A stretch of DNA of 55,957 bases from Iodobacter sp. (GTDB lineage: Bacteria; Pseudomonadota; Gammaproteobacteria; Burkholderiales; Chitinibacteraceae). The notes beneath the pieces were generated by a model. It had not been told where the DNA came from. It worked only from the letters and a program-made list of their open reading frames with translations, and made no database searches. A program made the translations under genes and the position numbers. The stretch lies in NCBI RefSeq assembly GCF_025352645.1, contig NZ_JANXSO010000053.1, positions 1 through 55,957 of the forward strand, given 5' to 3'. Below, in pieces: positions 25,019-33,530 of this stretch (position 1 is the stretch's first letter; each line of letters begins with the position of its first letter).

Positions 25019-27155
25019 TTCTGCGGCTACGATCCTGATCGTCGATGACGAAAGCCAGAATCGTAAACTGCTTGAAGCATTGTTGCAGCCCGAAGGTTAT
25101 TTAACGCAGTGCGCCGCCAGCGGTGAAGAAGCACTGGCCGCAGTGGCTGAGCATGCGCCAGATTTAATTTTGCTGGATATTATGATGCCCGGCATGGATG
25201 GCTTTGAGGTGGCGGTGATTCTAAAGGCCAGCCCTCTGACCTCACGGATTCCGATCATTATGGTGACGGCGCTGAATGATCGCAGTGCTCGCCTTGCAGG
25301 GCTGAACGCGGGGGCTGAAGAGTTTCTGACTAAGCCCGTTGATCGCGCTGAATTATGGCTCAGAGTGCGTAATTTGCTGCGCTTAAAGGCGTTTGCTGAT
25401 TTTCTACAAAATCACAGCCAAGTATTGGAGCAGGAAGTGCTGGCGCGTACGGCTGATTTACAGCGTTTTCGCTCGGCAATGGATGCCACTGCGGATGCTA
25501 TTTTTTTGATAAGCCGTAATTTAATGTGCTTTGTTGAAGTGAATGCCACCGCCTGCAGCATGTTGGGTTATACCCGCCAAGAGTTGTTTGATGCTGGGCC
25601 AGCACGGGTGAGTGAACGATCCATTGCTGATCTTGAAAGTATTTATGATGGCATTATTGCTGGGCAGAATGTGAATGAGCTGGCTGATACCACGATACGG
25701 TGTAAAAACGGCAGTTATTTGCAGGTGGAGGTTCATCAGCAGGCTCAGCGATCCGGCTCAGATTGGATTATTGTTGGCGTGGCGCGGGATATCACCGAGC
25801 GTAAAGAATCGGCGCAGCGCTTGCATCAGCTGGCTCATTACGATGTGCTGACCGGCTTGCCTAATCGCACTTTATTTTATGAAGCGCTTAAAAACACGCT
25901 GATCCAGTCTGACGATAGCAACTGGCTGGTGGCGGTGCTGTTTGTCGATTTGGATCTCTTTAAAAAAGTAAACGACACCATAGGCCACACCGCTGGTGAT
26001 GAGCTGCTCAGCCAGTTTGGCCATCGTCTGCTCCGCTGCGTACGGATTAGGGATACGGTTGGGCGGCTTGGTGGTGACGAGTTTGCGCTGATTCTGGTGA
26101 TGGAAGACGGGCGGCCGTACGCCACCTTTGTAGCTGGAAAAATACGTGAAGTATTGCGTGAGCCTTTCGATATTCAGGGCCAACAAGTCACAATCACCGC
26201 CAGCATAGGCATCACGGTTTATCCTGATGATGCCACCGCGCATGAAGTTTTAATTAAGTACGCTGATACGGCTATGTATAGGGCCAAGCAGGCGGGGCGG
26301 GATACCTACCGTTTTTTTACCGCCCAAATGAATGCTGAGGTGTTGGCACGGCATGATTTGGAAATGGCTTTACATAAGGCCATAGAAAATGAGGAGTTTG
26401 TCCTGTATTACCAGCCTAAGGTGCTACTGAAAAGCGGCCGAATTGTTGGGCTGGAAGCCTTGCTGCGCTGGCAGCGGCCGGGTTACGGGCTGGTGTCGCC
26501 ACAGATGTTTGTTCCGGTGTTAGAAGACACCGGCCTTATTGTGAATGTGGGGAGCTGGGTGGTGGCTACGGCGTGTAAGCAAATTGCCAGCTGGATAAAC
26601 TCTTCCATTGGCCCCTTGCAAATATCCGTTAATGTAGCTGGCCGTCAGTTTGTGGAAGGGGACTTGGAAGGGGATGTGATTCGTGCGCTGCTTGAGCACG
26701 ATATCCCGCCTAGTTTACTTGAGCTGGAGCTGACTGAAGGCTCGCTGATGGTCAATACCGAACGCACTATTGCTACTTTGCAGAGCTTAAAACAGCGTGG
26801 CGTGCAAATTTCTATTGATGATTTTGGTACGGGTTATTCTAGCTTGGCTTATTTACGCCGTTTTCCGGTGGATAAGCTGAAAATAGATATAGCCTTTATT
26901 CGTGAAGTAACCAGTAACCCAGATGACGCCGCCATTGCGCTGGCTATTATCCGCATGGCCCACAGTTTAAAGCTAGAGGTGGTTGCCGAAGGGGTAGAGA
27001 CAGAGGCTCAGCTGGCATTTTTGCTGCGTTATCAGTGTGATCAAATTCAGGGCTATTATTTTAGCCCGCCGGTGCCTTTGGCCGTTTTGGAGCAGATTCT
27101 ACTTTCAGAAACCTTGGATTTCGGCCTGCTGGCAAGCCCTAGCAATGATAATTAG
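25011..27155 (+). CDS. Response regulator with REC-PAS-GGDEF-EAL domains
   Basis: A 714-residue protein for cyclic di-GMP turnover. The receiver (about 5-120) has LILLDIMMPGMDG and TKPV. A coiled linker and PAS domain (about 150-265) come next. The GGDEF domain has an intact GGDEF active site preceded by a RIRD inhibitory I-site five residues before. The EAL domain has EALLRW, DDFGTGYSSL and VVAEGVET motifs. Both catalytic domains look complete, so the net activity cannot be read from sequence. The ATG at 25011 overlaps the receiver gene; a GTG at 25005 is an alternative start with an AGG five bases before it. It is likely the output of the upstream kinase. c-di-GMP often controls EPS synthesis, so the locus at 2230 is a possible target. 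Confidence 0.92.
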   Translation: MTNSAATILIVDDESQNRKLLEALLQPEGYLTQCAASGEEALAAVAEHAPDLILLDIMMPGMDGFEVAVILKASPLTSRIPIIMVTALNDRSARLAGLNAGAEEFLTKPVDRAELWLRVRNLLRLKAFADFLQNHSQVLEQEVLARTADLQRFRSAMDATADAIFLISRNLMCFVEVNATACSMLGYTRQELFDAGPARVSERSIADLESIYDGIIAGQNVNELADTTIRCKNGSYLQVEVHQQAQRSGSDWIIVGVARDITERKESAQRLHQLAHYDVLTGLPNRTLFYEALKNTLIQSDDSNWLVAVLFVDLDLFKKVNDTIGHTAGDELLSQFGHRLLRCVRIRDTVGRLGGDEFALILVMEDGRPYATFVAGKIREVLREPFDIQGQQVTITASIGITVYPDDATAHEVLIKYADTAMYRAKQAGRDTYRFFTAQMNAEVLARHDLEMALHKAIENEEFVLYYQPKVLLKSGRIVGLEALLRWQRPGYGLVSPQMFVPVLEDTGLIVNVGSWVVATACKQIASWINSSIGPLQISVNVAGRQFVEGDLEGDVIRALLEHDIPPSLLELELTEGSLMVNTERTIATLQSLKQRGVQISIDDFGTGYSSLAYLRRFPVDKLKIDIAFIREVTSNPDDAAIALAIIRMAHSLKLEVVAEGVETEAQLAFLLRYQCDQIQGYYFSPPVPLAVLEQILLSETLDFGLLASPSNDN

Positions 27156-27227
27156 TTGGCAAATTCGGCAAGCTCTGCCCTCGTTTATGCAATTTTTTGT
27201 TTTATAGCGCCTCAGCCCGATAGGTTG

Positions 27228-28154
27228 CTAGCGGCTTGGGGATAACACAATCTGATCGCTGCTTGTTACCCCATCCGCCACAGCCTTGCAGCGCTCGATA
27301 AACAGCGCCATGCCGGGGGTGATAAATTTTTGCCGGTGCCAGATAAAATGGAATTGTCGTTTAAAATCTAAGCCAGCCACGGGGATTTCTACCAAGCTGC
27401 CACGGCGAAACGCTTCTTTAAGCGCCAAGCGAGAGATACAGGCAATGCCCATGCCGGATTCCACCGCACGTTTAATCGCCTCGGTATGCTCAAGCGCTAG
27501 GCGAATATCGAGCTGGGATAACACATGCCGCATGCCATGCTCAAAGGTTTGCCGCGTGCCTGATCCGGTTTCGCGAGCGATCCATGGCGTGGCGATTAAA
27601 TCATCTAAAGTTACTACTGCCTTATGGCTGAGCGGATGGTCGGGCGCGGCAAAAATCACCAGCTCATCTCCTACCCAAGGGGCGGCAATTAAATCAGGGT
27701 GCGAGCAATCACCTTCGATCAAGCCAAAATCCAGCTGAAATTGCGCAACCTTGCTCACAATATTGGCGGTGTTATGTACGTCCAGATCAATACGGCAACC
27801 AGGATGGTTTTGCATAAATTCGCCGATTAACAGCGTGGCAAGGTAATTGCCTATGGTTAGCGTGGCGCCAATGCGCATGGGGCCGAGGCCAGTTTTACCC
27901 TCTAAGAGGGCTTCTACTTCGGAGGCGCGATCGAGTAGCTCAATGGCGCGGGGCAAAATAATATGCCCCAACTCGTTCAACTGTAGCTTTTTGCCTACCC
28001 GATCAAACAACTTCAGCTTAAACTGCCGCTCAAATTCGGTCAGCGAGGTGCTGGTTGCCGATTGGCTCATTCCCAAAGCTTCTGCCGCCCGTGAAACGTT
28101 TTCACTGCGGGCTACGGCGGTAAATACTTCGAGTTGTCTGAGGGTGTAGTTCAT
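27228..28154 (-). CDS. LysR-family transcriptional regulator
   Basis: A 308-residue regulator. A winged helix-turn-helix occupies residues 1-60 (LRQLEVFTAVARSENVSRAAEALGMSQSATS in two parts). A periplasmic-binding-like effector domain spans about 88-295. It is transcribed away from etfBA, with 331 bases between starts. LysR genes often control the divergent neighbour, so etfBA is a candidate target. The intervening gap is largely filled by a palindromic repeat rather than an obvious T-N11-A operator. The effector is unknown. Confidence 0.9.
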   Translation of the reverse strand: MNYTLRQLEVFTAVARSENVSRAAEALGMSQSATSTSLTEFERQFKLKLFDRVGKKLQLNELGHIILPRAIELLDRASEVEALLEGKTGLGPMRIGATLTIGNYLATLLIGEFMQNHPGCRIDLDVHNTANIVSKVAQFQLDFGLIEGDCSHPDLIAAPWVGDELVIFAAPDHPLSHKAVVTLDDLIATPWIARETGSGTRQTFEHGMRHVLSQLDIRLALEHTEAIKRAVESGMGIACISRLALKEAFRRGSLVEIPVAGLDFKRQFHFIWHRQKFITPGMALFIERCKAVADGVTSSDQIVLSPSR

Positions 28155-28193
28155 GGTGTTTTTAGTTTGGCAGCGTTAAAAGGTAAGGCAAAA

Positions 28194-28372
28194 AGTTCTG
28201 TAGGCACAGAGAACGCAGAGCAAACGAGGACACCGAGAAAAGCACTCTCAATTTAGGGTGGGCACGCATTTGTGCCCACATTTTGTATGGGCTCGTTTAA
28301 AAGTAGTTTTCTTGATGTTCTCGGGGTAATTCTCTGTGTTCTCTGTGTCCTAAGGTTTTTTGTTTGTTTATA
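28194..28372. repeat. Palindromic intergenic element with nested GTGGGCAC hairpin
   Basis: Left arm phrases (ggcacagagaacgcagag at 28203-28220) are answered by ctctgtgttctctgtgtcc at 28332-28350 in inverted orientation. At the centre an exact 8-bp stem gtgggcac/gtgcccac (28258-28265, 28272-28279) forms a second hairpin. The 15 bases aatttagggtgggca at 28250-28264 recur exactly, on the other strand, at 32485-32499. It occupies much of the LysR-etfB divergent gap. Confidence 0.75.
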
Positions 28373-28485
28373 ATACAGGCCTTTACGGCTTGCATATCTG
28401 CTAAATAGAATATCTTTATCAAAGAATAGTATTTACCAGATATTGTACATTGTCCTAAAATACGTCGCTACTAAGGAGGGATTTT

Positions 28486-29232
28486 ATGAAGGTTCTTGTC
28501 GCGATCAAACGCGTAGTGGATTACAACATCAGGCCACGCATCAAGGCTGATGGCTCGGATGTGGATATTGCTGGCGTGAAGATGAGCATCAATCCCTTCG
28601 ACGAAATTGCCGTAGAAGAAGCATTGCGCCTAAAAGAGCGTGGTGTAGTGACCGAGATTGTGGGTGTAACCATTGGTAGCGCAGCCTGCCAAGATGTGTT
28701 GCGCCACGCCCTTGCTATGGGCGTAGACCGCGTGATTTTGCTGGAGAGCGATCTTGAGCTGCAGCCGCTGGGTGTAGCGAAATTACTGAAAGCCGTGGTG
28801 GATAAAGAGCAGCCAAGCCTAGTGATTTTAGGCAAGCAAGCGATTGATGATGACGCAGGCCAAACCGGCCAAATGCTGGCCGCACTGATGAATGCAGGCC
28901 AAGGCGCGTTTGCCTCTAGCATCACGATTGTTGATGGCGAAGCGCTGGTGGTGCGTGAAGTGGATGGCGGTACCGAAACCGTAGCACTGAAGCTGCCCGC
29001 GGTGATTACTGCCGATTTACGCTTGAATGAGCCGCGCTTTGTAAAATTACCAAACTTAATGATGGCCAAGAAAAAGCCAATTGAGACCATCGCTGCAACG
29101 GACTTGGGTGTTAACGCCAGCCCGCGCTTGAAATTATTAAAAGCTGCCGAGCCAGCAGAACGTAAAGCCGGTATTAAAGTAGCGAGCGTGGCTGAGCTGG
29201 TCAGCAAATTGCGTGAAGTGGGAGCCATCTAA
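28486..29232 (+). CDS. etfB: Electron transfer flavoprotein, beta subunit
   Basis: A 248-residue ETF small subunit. It shows the family N-terminus MKVLVAIKRVVDYN, the AMP-binding region around ALAMGVDRVILLE and GKQAIDDDAGQTGQMLAALM, and the late LRLNEPRFVKLPNLMMAKKKPIE segment that forms the dehydrogenase-recognition loop. It works with EtfA to carry electrons from several flavin dehydrogenases to the quinone reductase encoded at 16417-18075. The strong AAGGAGG ribosome site lies seven bases before the ATG. The alpha-subunit gene begins directly after its stop. Confidence 0.96.
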   Translation: MKVLVAIKRVVDYNIRPRIKADGSDVDIAGVKMSINPFDEIAVEEALRLKERGVVTEIVGVTIGSAACQDVLRHALAMGVDRVILLESDLELQPLGVAKLLKAVVDKEQPSLVILGKQAIDDDAGQTGQMLAALMNAGQGAFASSITIVDGEALVVREVDGGTETVALKLPAVITADLRLNEPRFVKLPNLMMAKKKPIETIAATDLGVNASPRLKLLKAAEPAERKAGIKVASVAELVSKLREVGAI

Positions 29233-30165
29233 ATGAGCGTATTAGTTTTAGCTGAACACGACGGCAAGCAAATTAAAAAAGCCACGCGCCAAGCGATTAC
29301 CGCAGCGGCAGCGTGGAATGCGCCGATTCACCTAGTGGTGCTGGGCCATGGCGTAGCAGCGGTCGCGCAAGACGCTGCCGCTATTGCCGGTGTGAGTGAA
29401 GTGATTTTGGTGGATGCAGAATCTTTACTGCATCCGCTGGCCGAAGATGTTGCCGCCTTGCTCCTTACGCTAGCGCCTAAGTATCAAGTGATTTTGGCGG
29501 CTAATTCTGCCGCAGCCAAAAATGCCTTACCCCGCGTAGCGGCTTTGCTGGATGTGGCGATGGTTGCTGATGTCATCAGTATTGCGGCTCCTGCTACTTA
29601 TATTCGACCAACTTACGCGGGTAGTGTATTAACCACCGTAGAAAGCACCGATGCATTGCAAGTCTTGACTGTGCGTGCCACTAGCTTTGAGGCAGCGGGC
29701 AATGGTGCGCCGGTCAGCATCGTGAATCACGCAGCGCCAGCAGCACACAGCCAAGCGCGCTTTGTTTCTGCCACGCATACCGTTAGTGATAGGCCTGAGC
29801 TGGCTTCAGCCCGCGTGGTGATCACAGGTGGCCGCCCGCTGGAAACCCGCTTTGATGCAATTTTAAATCCCTTGGCTGCTCAGTTAAATGCTGCCATTGG
29901 CGCTACCCGCGCTGCGGTGGATGCAGGCTACGCGCCAAACGATTTGCAAGTGGGCCAGACGGGCACCGTGGTTGCGCCTGAGCTGTATATTGCTGCTGGC
30001 GTATCCGGTGCTGCCCAGCACTTGGCAGGGATGAAAGACAGCAAGGTGATTGTTGCCATCAACCTAGACCCAGACGCGGCGATTTTCCAAGTGGCAGATT
30101 TTGGTTTAGTCGCTGATCTATTTGAAGCCGTACCCGCGCTGACTGCTGCGCTAGCGGCTGGGTAA
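29233..30165 (+). CDS. etfA: Electron transfer flavoprotein, alpha subunit
   Basis: A 310-residue ETF large subunit. The C-terminal FAD domain is intact: GGRPLETRFD region, QVGQTGTVVAPELYIAAGVSG (in this family the FAD-binding core), and NLDPDAAIFQVADFGLVADLF. It starts with ATG one base after the etfB stop (taaATGAGC), so the two are translated from one message. Immediately downstream lies a palindromic repeat with an 11-G run, then a ferredoxin-NADP reductase gene. Confidence 0.96.
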   Translation: MSVLVLAEHDGKQIKKATRQAITAAAAWNAPIHLVVLGHGVAAVAQDAAAIAGVSEVILVDAESLLHPLAEDVAALLLTLAPKYQVILAANSAAAKNALPRVAALLDVAMVADVISIAAPATYIRPTYAGSVLTTVESTDALQVLTVRATSFEAAGNGAPVSIVNHAAPAAHSQARFVSATHTVSDRPELASARVVITGGRPLETRFDAILNPLAAQLNAAIGATRAAVDAGYAPNDLQVGQTGTVVAPELYIAAGVSGAAQHLAGMKDSKVIVAINLDPDAAIFQVADFGLVADLFEAVPALTAALAAG

Positions 30166-30177
30166 TGATTAACTATT

Positions 30178-30308
30178 AAAACCCAAACCCTGAACCACGG
30201 AGTTAAGGAAAACACGGGGGGGGGGGCGGAGAAAAACAATGTGTTGAAAGGTTTTCTCCGTGATCTTCCGTTTTCTCTGTGTCTTACGTGTTTTAAGATT
30301 TGGGTTTT
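30178..30308. repeat. Palindromic intergenic element with an 11-G run
   Basis: Outer arms aaaacccaaa (30178-30187) and tttgggtttt (30299-30308) are exact complements. Inside, cggagaaaa (30227-30235) pairs with ttttctccg (30252-30260). A homopolymer of eleven G occupies 30216-30226. The phrases ccacggag and tctctgtgtctt resemble those of the element at 28194-28372. It may also end etfBA transcription. Confidence 0.75.
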
Positions 30309-30347
30309 CAGCTATGACTGAACTTATTTAAGATTAAAGAGAAAAAT

Positions 30348-31124
30348 ATGAGCGCTTTTGCTACCGAACACGTGTTATCGGTTCGCCACTGGAACGATAC
30401 GCTGTTCAGCTTTACCACCACGCGTGATGATTCGTTGCGTTTTGAAAATGGCCAGTTTGTGATGATTGGTTTGGAAGTCAACGGCAAGCCGCTGATGCGT
30501 GCTTATTCGATTGCCAGCCCAAATTACTCTGAAGAACTCGAGTTTTTCAGTATTAAAGTACCAGACGGCCCGTTGACTTCGCGTCTGCAGCATTTGAAAG
30601 AAGGCGATCCGCTCTTGGTTAGCCGTAAGCCAACCGGCACGCTGGTCTTAAGCGATTTAAAACCGGCTAAAAATCTGTACTATCTTTCAACAGGTACGGG
30701 TTTGGCACCGTTTATGAGCTTGATTCAAGACCCAGATGCTTACGAGCAGTACGAAAAAATCATTCTGGTGCACGGCGTACGTACCGTAAGCGAGCTGGCT
30801 TATGCGGACTTTATTGAAAAAGAGCTGCCGCATAATGAGTTCTTTGGTGAAGCGGTTCGTGAAAAGCTGATTTACTACCCAACGGTCACGCGTGAGCCAT
30901 TTCGCAACCAAGGCCGTTTAACTGATTTGTTTGAATCGGGTAAGTTAGAGCGTGATATTGGCTTGCCACCGCTGAACCCAGAAACCGACCGCGCGATGCT
31001 TTGCGGCAGCCCAGCCATGTTGAAAGACACCTGCGCTTTGCTTGATGCGCGTGGCTTCCAAGTTTCTAAACGTATTGGCCAGCCCGGCGATTACGTGATT
31101 GAGCGTGCGTTCGTAGAAAAATAA
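30348..31124 (+). CDS. fpr: Ferredoxin--NADP reductase
   Basis: A 258-residue FAD enzyme moving electrons between NADPH and ferredoxin or flavodoxin. The FAD site is RAYSIASPNY (about 51-60). The NADP domain has STGTGLAPFMSLIQD (about 112-126) and LCGSPAMLKD (about 219-228). The short C-terminal tail ends ERAFVEK, of the bacterial subclass with Phe/Val rather than a terminal Tyr. A ribosome site AGAGAAAA lies just before the ATG. It follows etfBA after a repeat element and is followed by a strong terminator, so it probably has its own promoter. Confidence 0.93.
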   Translation: MSAFATEHVLSVRHWNDTLFSFTTTRDDSLRFENGQFVMIGLEVNGKPLMRAYSIASPNYSEELEFFSIKVPDGPLTSRLQHLKEGDPLLVSRKPTGTLVLSDLKPAKNLYYLSTGTGLAPFMSLIQDPDAYEQYEKIILVHGVRTVSELAYADFIEKELPHNEFFGEAVREKLIYYPTVTREPFRNQGRLTDLFESGKLERDIGLPPLNPETDRAMLCGSPAMLKDTCALLDARGFQVSKRIGQPGDYVIERAFVEK

Positions 31125-31170
31125 TGATTGCGACCTTGTGCGGGCGATGTAATGCCGCATTTTAAGCAAT

Positions 31171-31208
31171 ATGGCCGTTACCCTGATTGAGGGGTACGGC
31201 CATTTTTT
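31171..31208 (+). terminator. Rho-independent terminator
   Basis: A 13-base near-perfect stem (31171-31183 with 31191-31203) and six T residues lie 46 bases after the fpr stop codon. Confidence 0.88.
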
Positions 31209-31220
31209 ATGCATAGATTC

Positions 31221-31391
31221 ACCTGATTAGCGGGATAGCTCAGCAAAAATCATTTCAAATTTTAAATACGTGAAAACCGTCATCCCCGAGTGTTTTTATC
31301 GGGGATCCAGCTATTTTGAGTACAGAGTGACTGGATTCCCGCCATCCGTGGGATGACGCTTCAATAAGCGGAGCTAAGCCGCTAATCAGGT
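31221..31391. mobile_element. MITE-like element with 24-bp terminal inverted repeats and a nested palindrome
   Basis: Bases 31221-31244 and 31368-31391 are inverted repeats matching at 21 of 24 positions (core acctgattagcgg). Nested inside, cgtcatccc (31279-31287) and gggatgacg (31350-31358) match exactly. Further in, atccccga/tcggggat (31282-31289, 31299-31306) form a hairpin. The inner part resembles the catcccc...ggggat repeats (dRS3-like) of Neisseriales. It codes for nothing. It ends 18 bases before the next start codon. Confidence 0.75.
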
Positions 31392-31409
31392 AGATTCATT
31401 ACAGGGCTG

Positions 31410-31967
31410 ATGGGCATGCAAAGAGATTTAGCTATTGGTTCAAAAATCATGGTGATTGGCTGTAGTGGCTCGGGTAAAAGCACTTTGGCTAGAAAACTGG
31501 CTAAGCAATTAAAAATCATAGACATTGATTTAGATTCCTTATATTGGCAAGCAAACTGGACGCCATCAGAGCCGGATAAGTTTAGAAGCGAGGTTAATCA
31601 CGCTATAAAATCTAGCCCTAGTTGGGTGATACATGGCGGTTATCATCAGGTTAAAGATTTAACTTGGGGCAATGCCGATACCGTTATTTTTTTGGATTAC
31701 TCACGCGCCGTAGTCATGTGGCGGGTGATTAAACGCTCTATTGCTAGGGCCATAAATAAAGAAGTGCTTTGGAATGGCAATACAGAAACAATGGTTAAAA
31801 ATTTTTTGAGTAAAGATTCAATCATTTTATGGGCTTGGAATAGCTATGCAATAAGAAAATCACAATTTAATCAATTTATTGCAGATCCGAAATATAAGCA
31901 TATAAAACTACTGCAATTTAAACGGTCAGCAGATTTAGAGCGTTTTCTTGCAGATTTTTTGCCGTAA
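31410..31967 (+). CDS. FlaR-like P-loop nucleoside kinase/ATPase
   Basis: A 185-residue P-loop protein with Walker A IGCSGSGKST near residue 17-26. An LID-like middle and WxxxxW-rich elements (LYWQANWTPSE, WVIHGGYHQVKDLTWGNADTVIFLDYSR) are typical of proteins annotated as DNA topology modulation protein FlaR or adenylate-kinase-like. Its real substrate is unclear; family members resemble shikimate or adenylate kinases. Starts at 31410, 31416 and 31449 are all in frame. The last begins just before the Walker A strand. Low GC and the MITE-like element directly upstream mark it as accessory. Confidence 0.72.
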   Translation: MGMQRDLAIGSKIMVIGCSGSGKSTLARKLAKQLKIIDIDLDSLYWQANWTPSEPDKFRSEVNHAIKSSPSWVIHGGYHQVKDLTWGNADTVIFLDYSRAVVMWRVIKRSIARAINKEVLWNGNTETMVKNFLSKDSIILWAWNSYAIRKSQFNQFIADPKYKHIKLLQFKRSADLERFLADFLP

Positions 31968-31997
31968 GCCACCCTATTTATGGTGGCTCTGCTGGTT

Positions 31998-32336
31998 TTA
32001 ACTCCCAGCCCTTGGTGCCAGCAAAATCACCGCCATGCCGATCAGCATCATGATGCAGCCTGTTATATCCCAACGATCTGGCTTAATGCCATCAACTTGC
32101 CATAGCCAAAGCAGCGCAACACTCACATAAACGCCACCATAGGCGGCATAGACTCGGCCGGTCGCTGCGGGGTGTAAGGTGAGTAGCCAAACAAATAGCG
32201 CAAGGCTGATTGCGGCGGGTAGTAGTAGAAGCACAGATCCCACTTTGCGTAACCACAAATAGGGAAGATAGCAGCCGACGATTTCGCAGAGCGCAGTGGC
32301 GGCAAAGAGGAGTAGTGTTTTGAAGAAGTGTTCCAT
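31998..32336 (-). CDS. YnfA/UPF0060 family small membrane protein
   Basis: A 112-residue protein with four membrane helices. It carries the family pattern [38 protein letters not shown] and [22 protein letters not shown]. YnfA proteins resemble small multidrug exporters; the function of most is untested. The frame extends 31 codons upstream, but the ATG at 32336 gives the usual family length and N-terminus ([19 protein letters not shown]). It is convergent with the FlaR-like gene, with a 30-base gap. Confidence 0.9.
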   Translation of the reverse strand: MEHFFKTLLLFAATALCEIVGCYLPYLWLRKVGSVLLLLPAAISLALFVWLLTLHPAATGRVYAAYGGVYVSVALLWLWQVDGIKPDRWDITGCIMMLIGMAVILLAPRAGS

Positions 32337-32461
32337 GATGGAGTCGATTTTTGCTAGGGGCCTATTAAAGCATAAATGGCGCGAATAGCTTGGCTGAAAA
32401 ATAATGATGCAACAAGCTAGCACAGGCACAAGTGGTGTATCTTGCCTGCGCTGTGAGGATG

Positions 32462-32499
32462 TGTTGCCATGCGCATGGGCAACATGCCCACCCTAAATT
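32462..32499. repeat. Small palindromic repeat sharing a 15-mer with the 28.25-kb element
   Basis: tgttgcc...gggcaaca arms around atgcgcat are followed by tgcccaccctaaatt (32485-32499). This is the exact reverse complement of 28250-28264. It sits just upstream of the HELLH gene and inside the non-coding 5' extension of that frame. Confidence 0.7.
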
Positions 32500-32509
32500 A
32501 AAGGCTGCT

Positions 32510-33289
32510 ATGTGGAAGAAAATTCGAATTACTATTTTGTTGCTGATTTTGGCTAAAGCAGCCCAGATGACTTGGCTGGATAAGGGCGCAACAGAATGGA
32601 AGCAGGGCTTGTATGTGGCTGTGTACCCAGTGAATGTAAACAACAGCCCTGAGGTGAGCGCTTATCTAAGCAGCTTAAGTAAAGATGATTTTGAGCCGCT
32701 GGCGCAGTACTACTCTAAAGAGGCTGAACAATATCGCCTAGGGATACACCGGCCGATTGAGTTGCAGCTAGGGGCGGAGGTAAAAGTGATTCCACCTGCG
32801 CCACCTGCGGATGGCAATATCTTTAGCATCATTATTTGGAGCCTAAAGTTTAGATATTTTGCTTGGAATAACAGCCAAAAGGTGAGCGTGCCACCGGATA
32901 TTCGCCTGTATTTACTCTATTACGATCCGGCCACCCATCCACAGCTCAGCCACTCCACGGCGCTAAATAAAGGCCGTATTGGGCGGATTAATCTATTTGG
33001 GGATAAGCGTTACGCTAAGCAAAATCTTGTGATTGTGGGGCATGAGCTGTTACATACCCTAAATGCCACGGATAAATATGATTTGAGTAGCAATATGCCA
33101 ATCCACCCTGATGGCTTTGCCGAGCCGGATCGATCACCACTCTATCCACAAGCTTTTGCTGAGCTGATGGGCGGGCGCGTTCCTGTTAGTGAGGCTTTGG
33201 CCACCATCCCTGATAATTTGAGCCGTACAATTATTGGTGAAAAAACGGCGAGGGAAATTGGCTGGTTAAGGCAGGAGCAGGCTCATTAA
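32510..33289 (+). CDS. Putative membrane-anchored zincin-like metallopeptidase
   Basis: A 259-residue protein that I do not match to a named family. One N-terminal hydrophobic helix (about 6-22) should anchor it or act as a signal. The body ends with a zincin-type motif HELLHT: His178, Glu179, His182, preceded by NLVIVG. It is followed by LNATDKYD and a conserved-looking FAEPDRSPLYPQAFAELMGGR. HExxH with a downstream acidic third ligand would be a metallopeptidase, but the third ligand is not clear. The frame is open 26 codons further upstream. I start at 32510 because the extension lies in a repeat and has no family-like sequence. Confidence 0.6.
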   Translation: MWKKIRITILLLILAKAAQMTWLDKGATEWKQGLYVAVYPVNVNNSPEVSAYLSSLSKDDFEPLAQYYSKEAEQYRLGIHRPIELQLGAEVKVIPPAPPADGNIFSIIIWSLKFRYFAWNNSQKVSVPPDIRLYLLYYDPATHPQLSHSTALNKGRIGRINLFGDKRYAKQNLVIVGHELLHTLNATDKYDLSSNMPIHPDGFAEPDRSPLYPQAFAELMGGRVPVSEALATIPDNLSRTIIGEKTAREIGWLRQEQAH

Positions 33290-33530
33290 GATTGCGCTTT
33301 CCATGGGTTTTACTTTACAAAAGCTTTCGTAAAATATTGATTTTGATTAAGGATTTTGCCGTGGGGCAAGCATAAAATAGCTAAATAAATGCGAGTTAAT
33401 AAATTTATATGGCTTGAAATACTCAATAATTGGCATAATTTTTAACTCATTGAGCGAGCAGTCAGGCAGCTTGTATTGCGCAAGGATAGCCTTGGCAAGC
33501 ACAAGTTTTAGCCTAGATAAGAGGTGCCCC

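Noticed and set aside
28521-29228. Long minus-strand open frame (235 codons) opposite etfB
   Set aside because: It mirrors the codon positions of a certain gene (etfB), has Ser/Thr-rich nonsense composition and no ribosome site.
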